A stretch of DNA of 64,000 nt from Aeromonas hydrophila subsp. hydrophila ATCC 7966 (GCF_000014805.1 NC_008570.1:4267501-4331500), one strand, 5' to 3'; counted from the first letter of the stretch, positions 26,928 through 36,924 are shown. The notes: generated from the sequence alone by a model not told the origin. Numbers and translations are program-made.

Positions 26928-26947
26928 ATTGCACGGCATTGCACGGC
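26928..26947. repeat. Tandem 10-bp repeat before aceE
   Basis: ATTGCACGGC occurs twice in direct succession in the pdhR-aceE gap, about 23 bases before the aceE start. Its function is unknown. Confidence 0.6.
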
Positions 26948-26984
26948 GAAGGGCGCAAGCATTCGACAATAAAGCCTTGTGGGA

Positions 26985-27749
26985 TTAGTTTTCCTGCTGA
27001 CGGATCCGACGCATGGATCGCTGGATCCGGCTGTCTTCCCTCTGCATATCCAACAAGGTGTCCTCGATAAAGGCCAGGTGCTCATGACAAGCTGCCCTGG
27101 CCCGCTCCGGAGCCCCCGACAGGATAGCCTCGATCAGATGCGCGCGATGGCGACGGATCTTGGCGACCACTCCCGGACGGCGATTCAGAATTTCGTTATT
27201 GCGTAAAATGTTCTGCTCAAGCATGGGGCCCATGGCCCGCAGCAGATGCAGCAGCACCACGTTGTGGGACGCCTCGGCCACCGCCAGATAGAACTGGGTG
27301 ACGGCAGCGGATTCGCTGACCAGCGAGCCTTGCTGGCCGGCCTCCTCGATGGCGGACTGCACCTGACGGATGCGCTCGAAATCGGCGTCCGTACCCCGTA
27401 ACGCAGCATAGTAGGCGCAGATGCCTTCCAGTGCGTGGCGAAACTCCAGCAGGTCATACTGGGCTTCCGGGTGAGTGCTGAGCAGCTCGAACAGGGGATC
27501 GGCAATCCCTTTGCTCAAGGCGTTTTGTACGTAAGTGCCGCCGCCCTGACGACGATACAAGAGTCCTCTTGCCTCGAGGCGCTGGATGGCTTCGCGCAGC
27601 GAGGGGCGCGACACCTGAAACTGGATGGCCAGTTCCCGCTCAGGCGGCAACTTCTGGCCCGGCTGCAAACTGCCTTCCAGAATCATCTGTTCCAGCTCGG
27701 CGACAATGGCGTCGGCCAACTTGGGTTGAGTAATCTTGAGATAGGGCAT
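26985..27749 (-). CDS. pdhR: Pyruvate dehydrogenase complex repressor
   Basis: PdhR is a GntR-family repressor that leaves DNA when pyruvate binds, inducing the pdh operon and, in E. coli, respiratory genes. The 254-residue protein has an N-terminal winged helix (residues 8-75, with [20 protein letters not shown] and the GGGTYV wing) and a helical FCD effector domain. It starts [16 protein letters not shown]. An operator of the PdhR consensus lies 17 bases before its start, indicating autoregulation. It is the first gene of the pdhR-aceE-aceF unit. Confidence 0.95.
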   Translation of the reverse strand: MPYLKITQPKLADAIVAELEQMILEGSLQPGQKLPPERELAIQFQVSRPSLREAIQRLEARGLLYRRQGGGTYVQNALSKGIADPLFELLSTHPEAQYDLLEFRHALEGICAYYAALRGTDADFERIRQVQSAIEEAGQQGSLVSESAAVTQFYLAVAEASHNVVLLHLLRAMGPMLEQNILRNNEILNRRPGVVAKIRRHRAHLIEAILSGAPERARAACHEHLAFIEDTLLDMQREDSRIQRSMRRIRQQEN

Positions 27750-27765
27750 GAGGCTGCTTTGTTAA

Positions 27766-27780
27766 ATTGGTATTACCAAT
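27766..27780 (-). promoter_or_regulatory. PdhR operator 1
   Basis: ATTGGTATTACCAAT is a perfect 6-3-6 palindrome matching the known PdhR consensus ATTGGT-N3-ACCAAT. It lies just after the proposed pdhR transcription start, the position used in E. coli. Confidence 0.9.
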
Positions 27781-27796
27781 TTCATGAATGGGGCGA

Positions 27797-27825
27797 AAAT
27801 TAGCAGAGGGCATGGGAAAAGTCCA
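27797..27825 (-). promoter_or_regulatory. Candidate pdhR-aceEF promoter
   Basis: Minus-strand TGGACT (27820-27825) and an extended -10, TGCTAATTT (core 27797-27802), are 17 bases apart. Transcription would begin near 27790, placing operator 1 at about +10 to +24. Confidence 0.5.
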
Positions 27826-27833
27826 CCCAAAAG

Positions 27834-27847
27834 ATGATCTGAATCAA
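27834..27847 (-). promoter_or_regulatory. FNR-like box upstream of pdhR
   Basis: TTGATTCAGATCAT matches the FNR consensus TTGAT-N4-ATCAA at nine of ten fixed bases. It is centred about 50 bases upstream of the proposed start. Oxygen control of pdh is known in E. coli; its use here is inference. Confidence 0.6.
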
Positions 27848-27904
27848 GAATCAACCTTGCCACTTAAGGGGTAAAGAGAGGGATTTATGATTTAGCTCAT
27901 AGAA

Positions 27905-27919
27905 ATTGGTCAGACCAAT
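27905..27919 (-). promoter_or_regulatory. PdhR operator 2
   Basis: ATTGGTCAGACCAAT is a second perfect PdhR-type palindrome, 139 bases upstream of operator 1. The spacing would allow DNA looping, or it may serve a second promoter. Confidence 0.8.
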
Positions 27920-27922
27920 ATT

Positions 27923-27938
27923 TTTGACATTGCTCACA
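27923..27938 (-). promoter_or_regulatory. CRP-like site next to operator 2
   Basis: TGTGAGCAATGTCAAA matches TGTGA-N6-TCACA at nine of ten fixed bases. It is four bases from operator 2. Confidence 0.5.
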
Positions 27939-27961
27939 GGCAACATTTGATCAACAGCCAA

Positions 27962-27992
27962 CAAAAATGGCCTGCCATAAAGGCAAGCCATT
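27962..27992 (-). terminator. Intrinsic terminator of ampD
   Basis: An 11-base stem (AATGGCTTGCC with its partner, one G-T pair) and a five-base loop are followed by TTTTTGT on the minus strand, 33 bases after the ampD stop. Confidence 0.85.
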
Positions 27993-28024
27993 GTTTTAAA
28001 AACACAAACTTATTTTTAGAATAA

Positions 28025-28597
28025 TCACTTAAAGTTGAGTGCCTGACGGTAGCGCGGCCATTCGAAACTGTCACCCGGATCCGTCTTGCGCCCCGGCGCT
28101 ATGTCGCAATGGCCGACGATACGATCCGCCGTAATGGCGGGGTAATGGCTGGACAAGGTTCGGCTGAGCCCAACCAATGCCTCGTATTGTGCGTCGGTGT
28201 AGGGGTGCTCATCGGTCCCTTCCAGCTCGATCCCGATGGAAAAGTCGTTGCACGCCTCTCGTCCCTGCCAGCTCGATACCCCAGCATGCCAGGCTCTGGC
28301 ACCAAACGGCACATATTGCACCAGCTCACCGTCGCGCCGGATCAGGCAATGTGCCGAGACCCGCAGCTGATGGATACCGGCAAAATAGGGGTGAGCGTCG
28401 GGATCGAGCCGCCCAAGGAAAAGATCATCGATGAAGGGACCGCCAAACTCGCCAGGCGGCAGGCTGATGCCATGCACCACCAGCAGGGAGATATCGTTCG
28501 GGGTGGCCCGCTCGTTGTGGTGCGGTGACGGCACCTTGCGGGCTTGCTCACACCAACCGTCTGAATCAATGGAAAATACTATTTTTGGCTGAGTCAT
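28025..28597 (-). CDS. ampD: 1,6-anhydro-N-acetylmuramyl-L-alanine amidase
   Basis: AmpD is the cytoplasmic zinc amidase that removes the stem peptide from anhydro-muropeptides during peptidoglycan recycling. Its loss causes high AmpC beta-lactamase expression in many species, which matters in Aeromonas. The 190-residue protein has the zinc-binding histidine in LVVHGISLP, the IGIELEG strand and the C-terminal VGHCDIAPGRKTDPG with the other ligands. There is no signal peptide, consistent with AmpD. It is divergent from a protease gene and ends in its own terminator upstream of pdhR. Confidence 0.93.
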   Translation of the reverse strand: MTQPKIVFSIDSDGWCEQARKVPSPHHNERATPNDISLLVVHGISLPPGEFGGPFIDDLFLGRLDPDAHPYFAGIHQLRVSAHCLIRRDGELVQYVPFGARAWHAGVSSWQGREACNDFSIGIELEGTDEHPYTDAQYEALVGLSRTLSSHYPAITADRIVGHCDIAPGRKTDPGDSFEWPRYRQALNFK

Positions 28598-28710
28598 TGT
28601 CTACTCGCTCTGCAATGGGATGGCGCATCTGGCAACACTGGACGGGCAACAAGGCGATCCACCTCTCAGGCTCATCGCAGTCGCCTCATGACAGCGGGCA
28701 ACTGTGGTAG

Positions 28711-30078
<1,368 letters not shown>

Positions 30079-30139
30079 CCGCAGAGGCATCATCGTGCCC
30101 CTATCTTGTCGCTGACATATAACAAGATGAAGGACTTGC

Positions 30140-30164
30140 AAAAGGCGCCACGGGCGCCTTTTCT
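30140..30164 (+). terminator. Intrinsic terminator of nadC
   Basis: AAAAGGCGCC and GGCGCCTTTT flank a short loop, and the T run continues to TTCTTT. Confidence 0.88.
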
Positions 30165-30216
30165 TTAAGGCAGGATCCCTCGGCAAAGGAGTGTGAGATG
30201 GACCCATCCCCGCCAG

Positions 30217-30241
30217 TAAAAAAGAGTCGATAGGGACTCTT
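30217..30241 (-). terminator. Orphan minus-strand terminator
   Basis: On the minus strand AAGAGTC and GACTCTT pair around a six-base loop and are followed by TTTTTTA. On the plus strand no T run follows. No minus-strand gene lies upstream of it within the next 6 kb, so what it terminates is unknown. Confidence 0.65.
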
Positions 30242-30308
30242 CATCCATGATTTATATCAAAATTTTCGCAAATGACAGAAAGATTGTTAACAAAGACCCC
30301 GGCCTCTG

Positions 30309-30336
30309 TTGCCAAGTCAAACAGCTCGGATAAGAT
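30309..30336 (+). promoter_or_regulatory. Sigma70 promoter of tapA
   Basis: TTGCCA (30309-30314) and TAAGAT (30331-30336) are 16 bases apart. Transcription would begin near 30343, giving a leader of about 58 bases. No -24/-12 sigma54 signal was found. Confidence 0.6.
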
Positions 30337-30400
30337 ACTGACGTGTGGATAGTTTTCCACCGGCACTTCCCAGGAACCAAGGACAAAAAGGATATTTGAA

Positions 30401-30883
30401 ATGAAGAAACAATCAGGCTTTACCCTTATCGAATTGATGATCGTAGTCGCGATCGTCGCCATCCTGGCCGCCATCGCGCTGCCGGCGTATCAAACATATA
30501 CATTACGCGCAAAATACTCAGAGGTAATTGCAGCCGCTGGCCCAGCGAAAACAGCTGTAGAAGTATGTGTGCAAAGCCTTGATGTAACTGCAATAGACCT
30601 TACTAACGCAACTGCTGGCGGTTCGTGCATTGACGCAGCAAATAGTGCATTAGCAAGTGCCATCGCTAATGCGAATGCAGCACGTATAGACACCGACAAT
30701 ACAAAAACTCTCGCTGCTGCAACTGGTGCAAATACCGTCACTATTACCGTAACAAGCGGTACTGATTTTGCTAACCTGACACCCGCCAACCCAACATTTG
30801 TCATGGTTGGAACTGTTGAAGCGTCTAAGCAAGTCAACTGGACAAGAGATACCGGTACATGTGCTGCTGCTAGCATGTGCTAA
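30401..30883 (+). CDS. tapA: Type IV pilin TapA
   Basis: The major subunit of the Tap type IV pilus, polymerised at the inner membrane and extruded through the outer membrane. The 160-residue prepilin has the leader MKKQSG, cut by TapD before Phe7, then the hydrophobic helix [20 protein letters not shown] with Glu5 of the mature protein. Four cysteines follow (56, 76, 154, 160); the last two would close the short C-terminal loop. The first 29 codons are GC-rich like the neighbours, but from about 30488 codon use becomes AT-rich (many GCA, ACT, AAT), suggesting the variable part was exchanged. AAGGA precedes the start. Two bases separate it from tapB. Confidence 0.94.
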   Translation: MKKQSGFTLIELMIVVAIVAILAAIALPAYQTYTLRAKYSEVIAAAGPAKTAVEVCVQSLDVTAIDLTNATAGGSCIDAANSALASAIANANAARIDTDNTKTLAAATGANTVTITVTSGTDFANLTPANPTFVMVGTVEASKQVNWTRDTGTCAAASMC

Positions 30884-30885
30884 CG

Positions 30886-32592
30886 ATGACCTCTAGCCCC
30901 AATAGCGGCCTGGCGTTAAGCCTGGCCGCCTCTTCCCTGCTCAGTGAGTCCGACTCACAGCGCTATCTGAGCCAAGCCAAGGCCCAGCGCAAGCCCTTTG
31001 TGACCTTTCTGATCGAAAACGAAATCCTAGACAGCAAGGCACTGGCTGACTTCTGCGAGCTGGAGTATGGGGTACCTCTGTTGGATCTTGCCGCCTTCGA
31101 CCTGGCCGAGATCCCGCAGAAATACCTCAATCAGAAGCTGATTGAAAAGCATCACGTCCTGCCCATCTACACCCAAGGGCACACCCTCTATATCGCTATG
31201 TCAGACCCGACCAATGTGTCTGCACTGGAGGATTTTGGCTTCAGCTTCGGGTTACATACCGAGGCGCTGCTGGTCGAGGAAAACAAACTCACCACTGCCA
31301 TCAGCAAGCTGATGGAGAGCGATCAGGATGCCCTCGGCATGGAGGACATCGACGAATCCGAGATCTCCGAGCTGGAAGTGTCTGACGAGGGATCACGGCT
31401 CGACGAGAGCGTCAACACTGCTGACGATGACGCGCCCATCGTCAAATACATCAACAAAATCATGATGGATGCCATCAAGCGCGGTGCCTCTGACCTTCAC
31501 TTCGAGCCCTATGAGACCAAATACCGCATCCGCTTTCGAATAGACGGTATTCTGCATGAGATAGCGACCCCACCGGTCAACCTAGCCAACCGCTTCTCGG
31601 CTCGCCTCAAGGTGATGGCACGGCTCGATATCGCTGAGCGGCGACTGCCACAGGATGGCCGCATCAAGCTGAAGCTGTCGCGCAACAAGTCGATGGATAT
31701 GCGGGTCAATACCCTGCCCACCATGTGGGGCGAAAAGATCGTTATCCGTCTGCTCGACTCCTCCGCCGCACGCCTCAATATCGAGCAACTCGGTTTCGAC
31801 GAGCGCCAGAAGGCGCAATACCTGCGTGCCCTGTCGAAGCCTCAGGGCATGATTCTGGTGACCGGCCCTACCGGTTCGGGCAAGACGGTTTCACTCTATA
31901 CCGGTCTCAATATTCTCAATACCACCGAGGTCAATATCTCCACCGCCGAAGATCCGGTGGAGATCAACCTGCCCGGCGTCAATCAGGTGCAAGTCAATCC
32001 CAAGGCAGGGCTGACCTTCGCCAGCGCCCTGCGTTCTTTCTTGCGCCAAGACCCCGATGTGGTCATGGTGGGTGAAATCCGGGATCTGGAGACCGCTGAA
32101 ATTGCCATCAAGGCCGCCCAGACCGGCCACCTGGTGCTATCCACCCTACACACCAACTCGGCGGCAGAAACGCTGACCCGGATGATGAACATGGGGGTGC
32201 CCGCCTTCAATATCGCCTCCTCGGTCACCCTGATCATGGCTCAGCGGCTGGCGCGCAAACTGTGCGATCACTGCAAAGCCCCCGAAGTCGTACCCGAGGC
32301 TGAGCTGCTTGAGCTGGGTTTTACCCAGCAGCAGCTGGCCGCTGGCTTGCGGCTGTTCAAACCGGTTGGCTGCAAAGAGTGCTCGGGTGGCTACAAGGGC
32401 CGGGTCGGCATCTACGAAATCATGCTAATGTCTGAAAACATCGCAAAATTGATCATGCAAGGGGCCAACTCTCTGCAGATTGCCGCCATAGCCCAGAAGG
32501 AAGGCATGCGTACCTTGCGTACCTCCGGCCTTGAGAAGGCCCGCCTGGGGGTGACCAGTCTCGCGGAGATAAACCGGGTAACAACCAACTGA
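30886..32592 (+). CDS. tapB: Type IV pilus assembly ATPase TapB (PilB)
   Basis: TapB powers pilus extension from the cytoplasmic side. The 568-residue protein has an N-terminal T2SSE domain, an ATPase core with Walker [11 protein letters not shown], Asp box and Walker B ([13 protein letters not shown]), the His box ([11 protein letters not shown]) and a tetracysteine zinc motif (CDHC, then CKEC). The ATG at 30886 is two bases after the tapA stop; an in-frame GTG at 30877 overlaps it. No strong ribosome site is seen, so translation may be coupled to tapA. Confidence 0.95.
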   Translation: MTSSPNSGLALSLAASSLLSESDSQRYLSQAKAQRKPFVTFLIENEILDSKALADFCELEYGVPLLDLAAFDLAEIPQKYLNQKLIEKHHVLPIYTQGHTLYIAMSDPTNVSALEDFGFSFGLHTEALLVEENKLTTAISKLMESDQDALGMEDIDESEISELEVSDEGSRLDESVNTADDDAPIVKYINKIMMDAIKRGASDLHFEPYETKYRIRFRIDGILHEIATPPVNLANRFSARLKVMARLDIAERRLPQDGRIKLKLSRNKSMDMRVNTLPTMWGEKIVIRLLDSSAARLNIEQLGFDERQKAQYLRALSKPQGMILVTGPTGSGKTVSLYTGLNILNTTEVNISTAEDPVEINLPGVNQVQVNPKAGLTFASALRSFLRQDPDVVMVGEIRDLETAEIAIKAAQTGHLVLSTLHTNSAAETLTRMMNMGVPAFNIASSVTLIMAQRLARKLCDHCKAPEVVPEAELLELGFTQQQLAAGLRLFKPVGCKECSGGYKGRVGIYEIMLMSENIAKLIMQGANSLQIAAIAQKEGMRTLRTSGLEKARLGVTSLAEINRVTTN

Positions 32593-32707
32593 CAGAGTCT
32601 ATCGCTCAGCCGATTCATCCAGGTGCCGCCGGCCCTGGCGATTTCCATCAGGCCGAGGCTGCTTCTCCTCATGACGAGCAACCCGAGCCCCATTGCAGGA
32701 CGCAGTG

Positions 32708-33949
32708 ATGGCAACGCTAACCCAGAAACAGAATGCCCCCAAGAAAGTCTTCGCTTTTCGCTGGAGCGGGGTGAATCGCAAGGGCCAGAAGGTCTCCGGC
32801 GAATTGCAGGCCGACAGCATCAACACGGTCAAGGCAGAACTGCGCAAACAGGGTGTCAACGTCACCAAGGTGAGCAAGAAGAGCCAGGGGCTCTTCTCCA
32901 AGGGCGGCGCCAAGATCAAGCCGATGGACATCGCCGTCGTCTCCCGCCAGATCACCACCATGCTGTCAGCCGGCGTACCTCTGGTCCAAAGCCTGCAGAT
33001 CATCGCTCGCAGCCACGAGAAGGCGGCCATGCGCGAGCTCATGGGCCAGATTGCCGCCGATGTGGAGACCGGCACGCCTATGTCCGAAGCGCTGCGCCGT
33101 CATCCCCGTCACTTTGACGATCTCTACTGCGATCTGGTGGAGGCTGGCGAACAGTCCGGCGCCCTAGAGACCATCTACGATCGTATCGCCACCTATCGCG
33201 AGAAATCGGAAGCCCTCAAGTCCAAGATCAAGAAAGCCATGTTCTACCCCACAATGGTCATATTGGTGGCCATTGTCGTTACCTCCATCCTGCTGCTGTT
33301 TGTCATTCCCCAGTTCGAGGACATCTTCAAGAGTTTCGGCGCCGAACTGCCCATCTTCACCCAGTTCGTCATCGGCATCTCCCGTTTCATGCAGAACTGG
33401 TGGTATGTGATCTTTGGCGGCATAGCGCTCGCCATCTTTCTCTACGTGCGCGCCTGGCGCGCCTCCCAGAAGGTCAAGGACAACACCGACAAGTTCATAC
33501 TGACCATCCCCGTGGTCGGCATGATATTGCACAAGGCCGCCATGGCCCGTTTCGCCCGCACCCTCTCCACCACCTTCTCTGCCGGTATTCCACTGGTGGA
33601 TGCCTTGGTTTCTGCGGCAGGCGCCTCCGGCAACTATGTCTACCGTACTGCCGTCATGGCCATTCGCAACGAGGTGGTGGCCGGTATGCAGATCAACGTG
33701 GCCATGCGCACCGTCGATCTGTTCCCGGACATGGTGATCCAGATGGTGATGATCGGCGAGGAGTCTGGCGCCATCGATGATATGCTCTCCAAGGTCGCCA
33801 CCATCTTCGAGCAGGAGGTGGACGATCTGGTCGACGGCCTCACCAGCCTGCTGGAGCCTCTCATCATGGTAGTGCTGGGGGTTCTGGTCGGCGGCATGGT
33901 GGTCGCCATGTATCTGCCCATCTTCAAACTGGGATCGGTGATCCACTGA
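32708..33949 (+). CDS. tapC: Type IV pilus inner-membrane platform TapC (PilC)
   Basis: TapC is the polytopic membrane protein on which TapB assembles pilin. The 413-residue protein holds two T2SSF domains (about residues 75-195 and 280-400) and hydrophobic segments such as YPTMVILVAIVVTSILLLFV and LIMVVLGVLVGGMVVAMYL. AGGA is eight bases before the ATG at 32708. The 115-base gap after tapB has no gene. Confidence 0.95.
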   Translation: MATLTQKQNAPKKVFAFRWSGVNRKGQKVSGELQADSINTVKAELRKQGVNVTKVSKKSQGLFSKGGAKIKPMDIAVVSRQITTMLSAGVPLVQSLQIIARSHEKAAMRELMGQIAADVETGTPMSEALRRHPRHFDDLYCDLVEAGEQSGALETIYDRIATYREKSEALKSKIKKAMFYPTMVILVAIVVTSILLLFVIPQFEDIFKSFGAELPIFTQFVIGISRFMQNWWYVIFGGIALAIFLYVRAWRASQKVKDNTDKFILTIPVVGMILHKAAMARFARTLSTTFSAGIPLVDALVSAAGASGNYVYRTAVMAIRNEVVAGMQINVAMRTVDLFPDMVIQMVMIGEESGAIDDMLSKVATIFEQEVDDLVDGLTSLLEPLIMVVLGVLVGGMVVAMYLPIFKLGSVIH

Positions 33950-33971
33950 TCCCCCATCAATCCGAGACTCC

Positions 33972-34844
33972 ATGTTGCTGATCACTGACGTTTTTCACAG
34001 CCTGCCCTGGCTCTATTTCTCGCTGGTATTCCTCTTTTCTCTGATGATCGGCAGTTTTCTCAACGTGGTCATCCATCGCCTGCCCATCATGCTGGAGCGG
34101 GAGTGGCAGGCCGAGTATCTCGGCTATTTCAATCCGGAAACACTGCCGCAGCAGGAAGAACGCTACAACCTGATGGTGCCGCGTTCTGCCTGCCCCCATT
34201 GCGGCCACGCCATCACGGCCATGGAGAACATCCCCCTGCTCAGCTGGCTCTGGCTCAAGGGACGCTGCCGTGAATGCCAGGCCCCTATCTCGGTCCGTTA
34301 TCCTCTGGTGGAATTGCTGACGGCCCTGCTCTCGCTGGTCGTCGCCGCGACATTTGCACCGGGCTGGGGCTTGCTGGCCGCCCTGCTGCTCACCTGGGTG
34401 CTGGTGGCACTCACTTTCATCGATCTGGACAAGATGCTGCTGCCGGACCAGCTGACCCTGCCACTGTTGTGGGGCGGCCTGCTGTTCAACCTGGCAGGGG
34501 GATTTATACCGCTGGCCGATGCGGTGATCGGCGCCATGGCTGGCTATCTGGTGCTCTGGAGCCTCTACTGGGCCTTCAAGCTGCTGACCGGCAAGGAAGG
34601 GATGGGCTATGGCGACTTCAAGCTGCTGGCGGCGCTGGGTGCCTGGCTCGGCTGGCAGGCACTGCCCATCGTGCTGCTGCTCTCGTCGCTGGTTGGCGCT
34701 TTCATCGGGATTGGTCTCATTCTGCTGCGCAACCATCATCAGAACAAACCCATCCCCTTCGGCCCCTATCTGGCCATCGCCGGCTGGATCGCGCTGCTGT
34801 GGGGCGATACCATCACCCGCTGGTACCTCACGACGTTTCTCTGA
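33972..34844 (+). CDS. tapD: Prepilin peptidase and N-methyltransferase TapD
   Basis: TapD cleaves the prepilin leader and methylates the new N-terminal phenylalanine; in Aeromonas it is known to serve type II secretion pseudopilins as well. The 290-residue membrane protein has two CxxC pairs (CPHC and CREC) in its cytoplasmic loop and both protease aspartates, in TFIDLDKMLLPD and GYGDFKLL. It has about seven to eight hydrophobic spans. It follows tapC by 22 bases and precedes coaE by 19. Confidence 0.95.
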   Translation: MLLITDVFHSLPWLYFSLVFLFSLMIGSFLNVVIHRLPIMLEREWQAEYLGYFNPETLPQQEERYNLMVPRSACPHCGHAITAMENIPLLSWLWLKGRCRECQAPISVRYPLVELLTALLSLVVAATFAPGWGLLAALLLTWVLVALTFIDLDKMLLPDQLTLPLLWGGLLFNLAGGFIPLADAVIGAMAGYLVLWSLYWAFKLLTGKEGMGYGDFKLLAALGAWLGWQALPIVLLLSSLVGAFIGIGLILLRNHHQNKPIPFGPYLAIAGWIALLWGDTITRWYLTTFL

Positions 34845-34863
34845 TCAAAGGCAACACTGACCC

Positions 34864-35478
34864 ATGTATGTAGTCGCAATCACCGGTGGAATTGGCAGCG
34901 GCAAGACCACGGTTGCCAATCAATTTGCAGAGCTCGGCATCGAAGTAGTGGATGCGGACGTCATCGCCCGCGAGGTAGTCGAGCCCGGTACCCCTGCCCT
35001 GGCCACCATCGCCGCCCATTTTGGCTCAGATGTCATCACCCCCGCTGGCCAGCTCAATCGCCGTCGGCTGCGTGAGCGGGTCTTCACTGACCCGCAGGCC
35101 AAGGGCTGGCTCAACGCTCTGCTCCACCCCCTCATTCGCACCGAGATGCAGCGCCAGTGTGCGGCCGCTCGCTCCCCCTATTGCTTGCTGGTAGTGCCCT
35201 TGCTGGTGGAAAACCGGCTCACTGCCCTAGCCAATCGGGTATTGGTGATCGACGTGGACGAAGCGACCCAGATTGAGCGTACCTGCCGCCGGGACGGCGT
35301 GAGCCGCGAGCAGGCCCAAGCCATCCTGACCGCCCAGGCGAGCCGGGCCGAACGGCTGGCGGCAGCCGACGATGTGCTGGACAACCAGAATGGCACGCCC
35401 GAGGCGATAAAGAGCCGAATTTTAGCGCTGCACGAGACATATCTGGCATTTGCCTCTCAACAAGCCCGCCAACTGTGA
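34864..35478 (+). CDS. coaE: Dephospho-CoA kinase
   Basis: CoaE phosphorylates dephospho-CoA, the last step of coenzyme A synthesis. The 204-residue protein has the P-loop [10 protein letters not shown] (residues 7-16), the DADVIARE substrate segment and the PLLVEN motif. It sits in the tapD-coaE-zapD-yacG order common in gammaproteobacteria and is probably read from the pilus transcript or an internal promoter. Confidence 0.95.
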   Translation: MYVVAITGGIGSGKTTVANQFAELGIEVVDADVIAREVVEPGTPALATIAAHFGSDVITPAGQLNRRRLRERVFTDPQAKGWLNALLHPLIRTEMQRQCAAARSPYCLLVVPLLVENRLTALANRVLVIDVDEATQIERTCRRDGVSREQAQAILTAQASRAERLAAADDVLDNQNGTPEAIKSRILALHETYLAFASQQARQL

Positions 35479-35515
35479 GTACACTAGGCCGGTTTATGGC
35501 TGGCCAGGATTAGGC

Positions 35516-36238
35516 ATGATTTACGATTTTCCCCTCAATGAAAAAAGCCGGACCTATCTTCGTCTGGAGTCCCTGTTTTCCCAGATCCGCGACAATCTGG
35601 AGAGCGACCAGTCCTGGGCACATATCGCCTTTTTCAAGGGTCTGTTCGACCTGCAGGAGTTGCTGGAACGCGGCGACCTGCGCGCCGATCTGATCAAGGA
35701 TCTGGAGCGCCTCGGCCAGCGCCTGAGCCACTGGGCCAGCCTGCCCGATGTTGACCTGGAGCAGATCAGCCAGATGCAACAGGAGAGCGCCCAGCTGTCC
35801 CGCAACCTGCTGAGTGCCCCGCGTCCCGGTGCCCGCCTCAAAGAGGATCGGCTGCTCGGCTCCATTCGCCAACGCTTCTCCATTCCGGGCGGATTGTGCG
35901 CCTTCGACGTGCCGCAACTGCACCACTGGCTCGCTACCCCGGCCATCGCCCGTCATCAGCAGATGCAGCTGTGGCTGAGCGACATCAATCTGTTGATGAA
36001 CGCCATCTCCCTGCTGCTGCGGCTGTGGCGTGAGTCCGGCAACTTCAGCGAGCAGGTTGCCGTCAACGGCTTCTTCCAGGATACCGCCGAGAGCGCCGAG
36101 CTGATCCGCATCCGTCTGACCGGCACCCAGCAGTGCTACCCCACCCTGAGCGGCCACAAGAACCGGTTCGCCCTGCGTTTCCTGCCTACCACGGAGCAGC
36201 AGATCGGTGATGTTCCCTTCCAGCTTGCCTGCTGCTAA
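35516..36238 (+). CDS. zapD: Cell division protein ZapD
   Basis: ZapD cross-links FtsZ filaments by binding the FtsZ C-terminal peptide. The 240-residue, largely helical protein starts MIYDFPLNEKSRTYLRLE and contains the conserved FDVPQLHHWL segment. AGGATTAGG precedes the ATG at 35516; the longer frame back to 35450 overlaps coaE and is unlikely. It lies ten bases before yacG. Confidence 0.94.
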   Translation: MIYDFPLNEKSRTYLRLESLFSQIRDNLESDQSWAHIAFFKGLFDLQELLERGDLRADLIKDLERLGQRLSHWASLPDVDLEQISQMQQESAQLSRNLLSAPRPGARLKEDRLLGSIRQRFSIPGGLCAFDVPQLHHWLATPAIARHQQMQLWLSDINLLMNAISLLLRLWRESGNFSEQVAVNGFFQDTAESAELIRIRLTGTQQCYPTLSGHKNRFALRFLPTTEQQIGDVPFQLACC

Positions 36239-36247
36239 GGAGCATTC

Positions 36248-36442
36248 ATGGTGACCAAAGTAAAGTGCCCGACCTGCCAAACCGAGCTGGAATGGGGCCC
36301 ACAAAGTCCGTTTCGGCCGTTCTGCAGCAAGCGCTGCCAGCTGATCGATCTCGGCGAGTGGGCCGACGAGGAGAAGCGGATCCCGGGGGAAATAGACCCG
36401 GAGCTGCTGCCCTACCCCGAAGAAGGGGAGCAGTGGCAGTAA
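36248..36442 (+). CDS. yacG: DNA gyrase inhibitor YacG
   Basis: A 64-residue zinc-finger protein; in E. coli YacG binds GyrB and blocks its DNA binding. Four cysteines form the zinc site (CPTCQ and FCSKRC), followed by [16 protein letters not shown] and an acidic tail. It ends the plus-strand group before a shared terminator. Confidence 0.93.
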   Translation: MVTKVKCPTCQTELEWGPQSPFRPFCSKRCQLIDLGEWADEEKRIPGEIDPELLPYPEEGEQWQ

Positions 36443-36452
36443 GCCAGCAATC

Positions 36453-36477
36453 AAAAAGGGCCGATACGGCCCTTTTT
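36453..36477. terminator. Bidirectional terminator between yacG and mutT
   Basis: AAAAAGGGCCG pairs with CGGCCCTTTTT around a three-base loop. The A and T tracts allow it to end both convergent transcripts. Confidence 0.88.
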
Positions 36478-36502
36478 ATTTTGGTATGCACTGCGGCTCA
36501 CA

Positions 36503-36916
36503 TCAGCCCTGTGCGGCCAGTGATGCCTGCAGGCGCGTCACGATCGGGCCATTGGCGTCGGGGAAATGGTACTCGTGCAGAGAGGCCAGCGGCACCCAGC
36601 GACACTCCTGCCCCTCCTTGCCGAACGGCTCGCCGCTAAAGCGGGTCACCTTCCAGATATCCAGCAGCACCTGCTTGTCCGGGTAGTCGTGATGCAGTTC
36701 CATGAAGGGGGCGCAATCCTGCACCCGGATCCCGATCTCTTCCCACAGTTCGCGATCCAGCGCAGTAAGCAGATCCTCCCCGGCTTCCACCTTGCCGCCT
36801 GGAAACTCCCAGCGATCCCCCTGATGGCGATCGGCGGAGCGCTTGGCGATAAAGATATCGCCCCGTTCGTTCTCGATGACGCCGACCGCCACCCAGATCC
36901 GTTTCTTCTGTTCCAT
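36503..36916 (-). CDS. mutT: 8-oxo-dGTP diphosphatase MutT
   Basis: MutT hydrolyses oxidised 8-oxo-dGTP so that it is not put into DNA. The 137-residue protein has the Nudix box, from GGKVEAGEDLLTAL to RELWEEIGI (residues 40-63), with all its acidic residues. Two ATG codons are adjacent (36919 and 36916). GAGG is three bases from the first and six from the second, so the second is chosen. The longer open frame upstream is a shadow of the next gene. It lies eight bases after the TPR gene. Confidence 0.93.
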   Translation of the reverse strand: MEQKKRIWVAVGVIENERGDIFIAKRSADRHQGDRWEFPGGKVEAGEDLLTALDRELWEEIGIRVQDCAPFMELHHDYPDKQVLLDIWKVTRFSGEPFGKEGQECRWVPLASLHEYHFPDANGPIVTRLQASLAAQG

Positions 36917-36924
36917 CATTGTCC

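Larger units (their letters stand above)
30079..30400. other. nadC-tapA intergenic region
   Basis: These 322 bases hold the nadC terminator, an unexplained minus-strand terminator, the tapA promoter and a short 5' stem-loop (GTGGA/TCCAC, 30345-30360) at the predicted mRNA start. No open frame here looks coding. Confidence 0.7.

Noticed and set aside
24197..27070. 957-residue frame antisense to aceE
   Set aside because: Same cause as the acnB antisense frame. The sense frame is unmistakable PDH E1.
30241..30474. 77-residue minus-strand frame ending at the orphan terminator
   Set aside because: It overlaps the pilin start in antisense, has no ribosome site and reads the complement of the conserved pilin helix. 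A non-coding RNA is a better idea.
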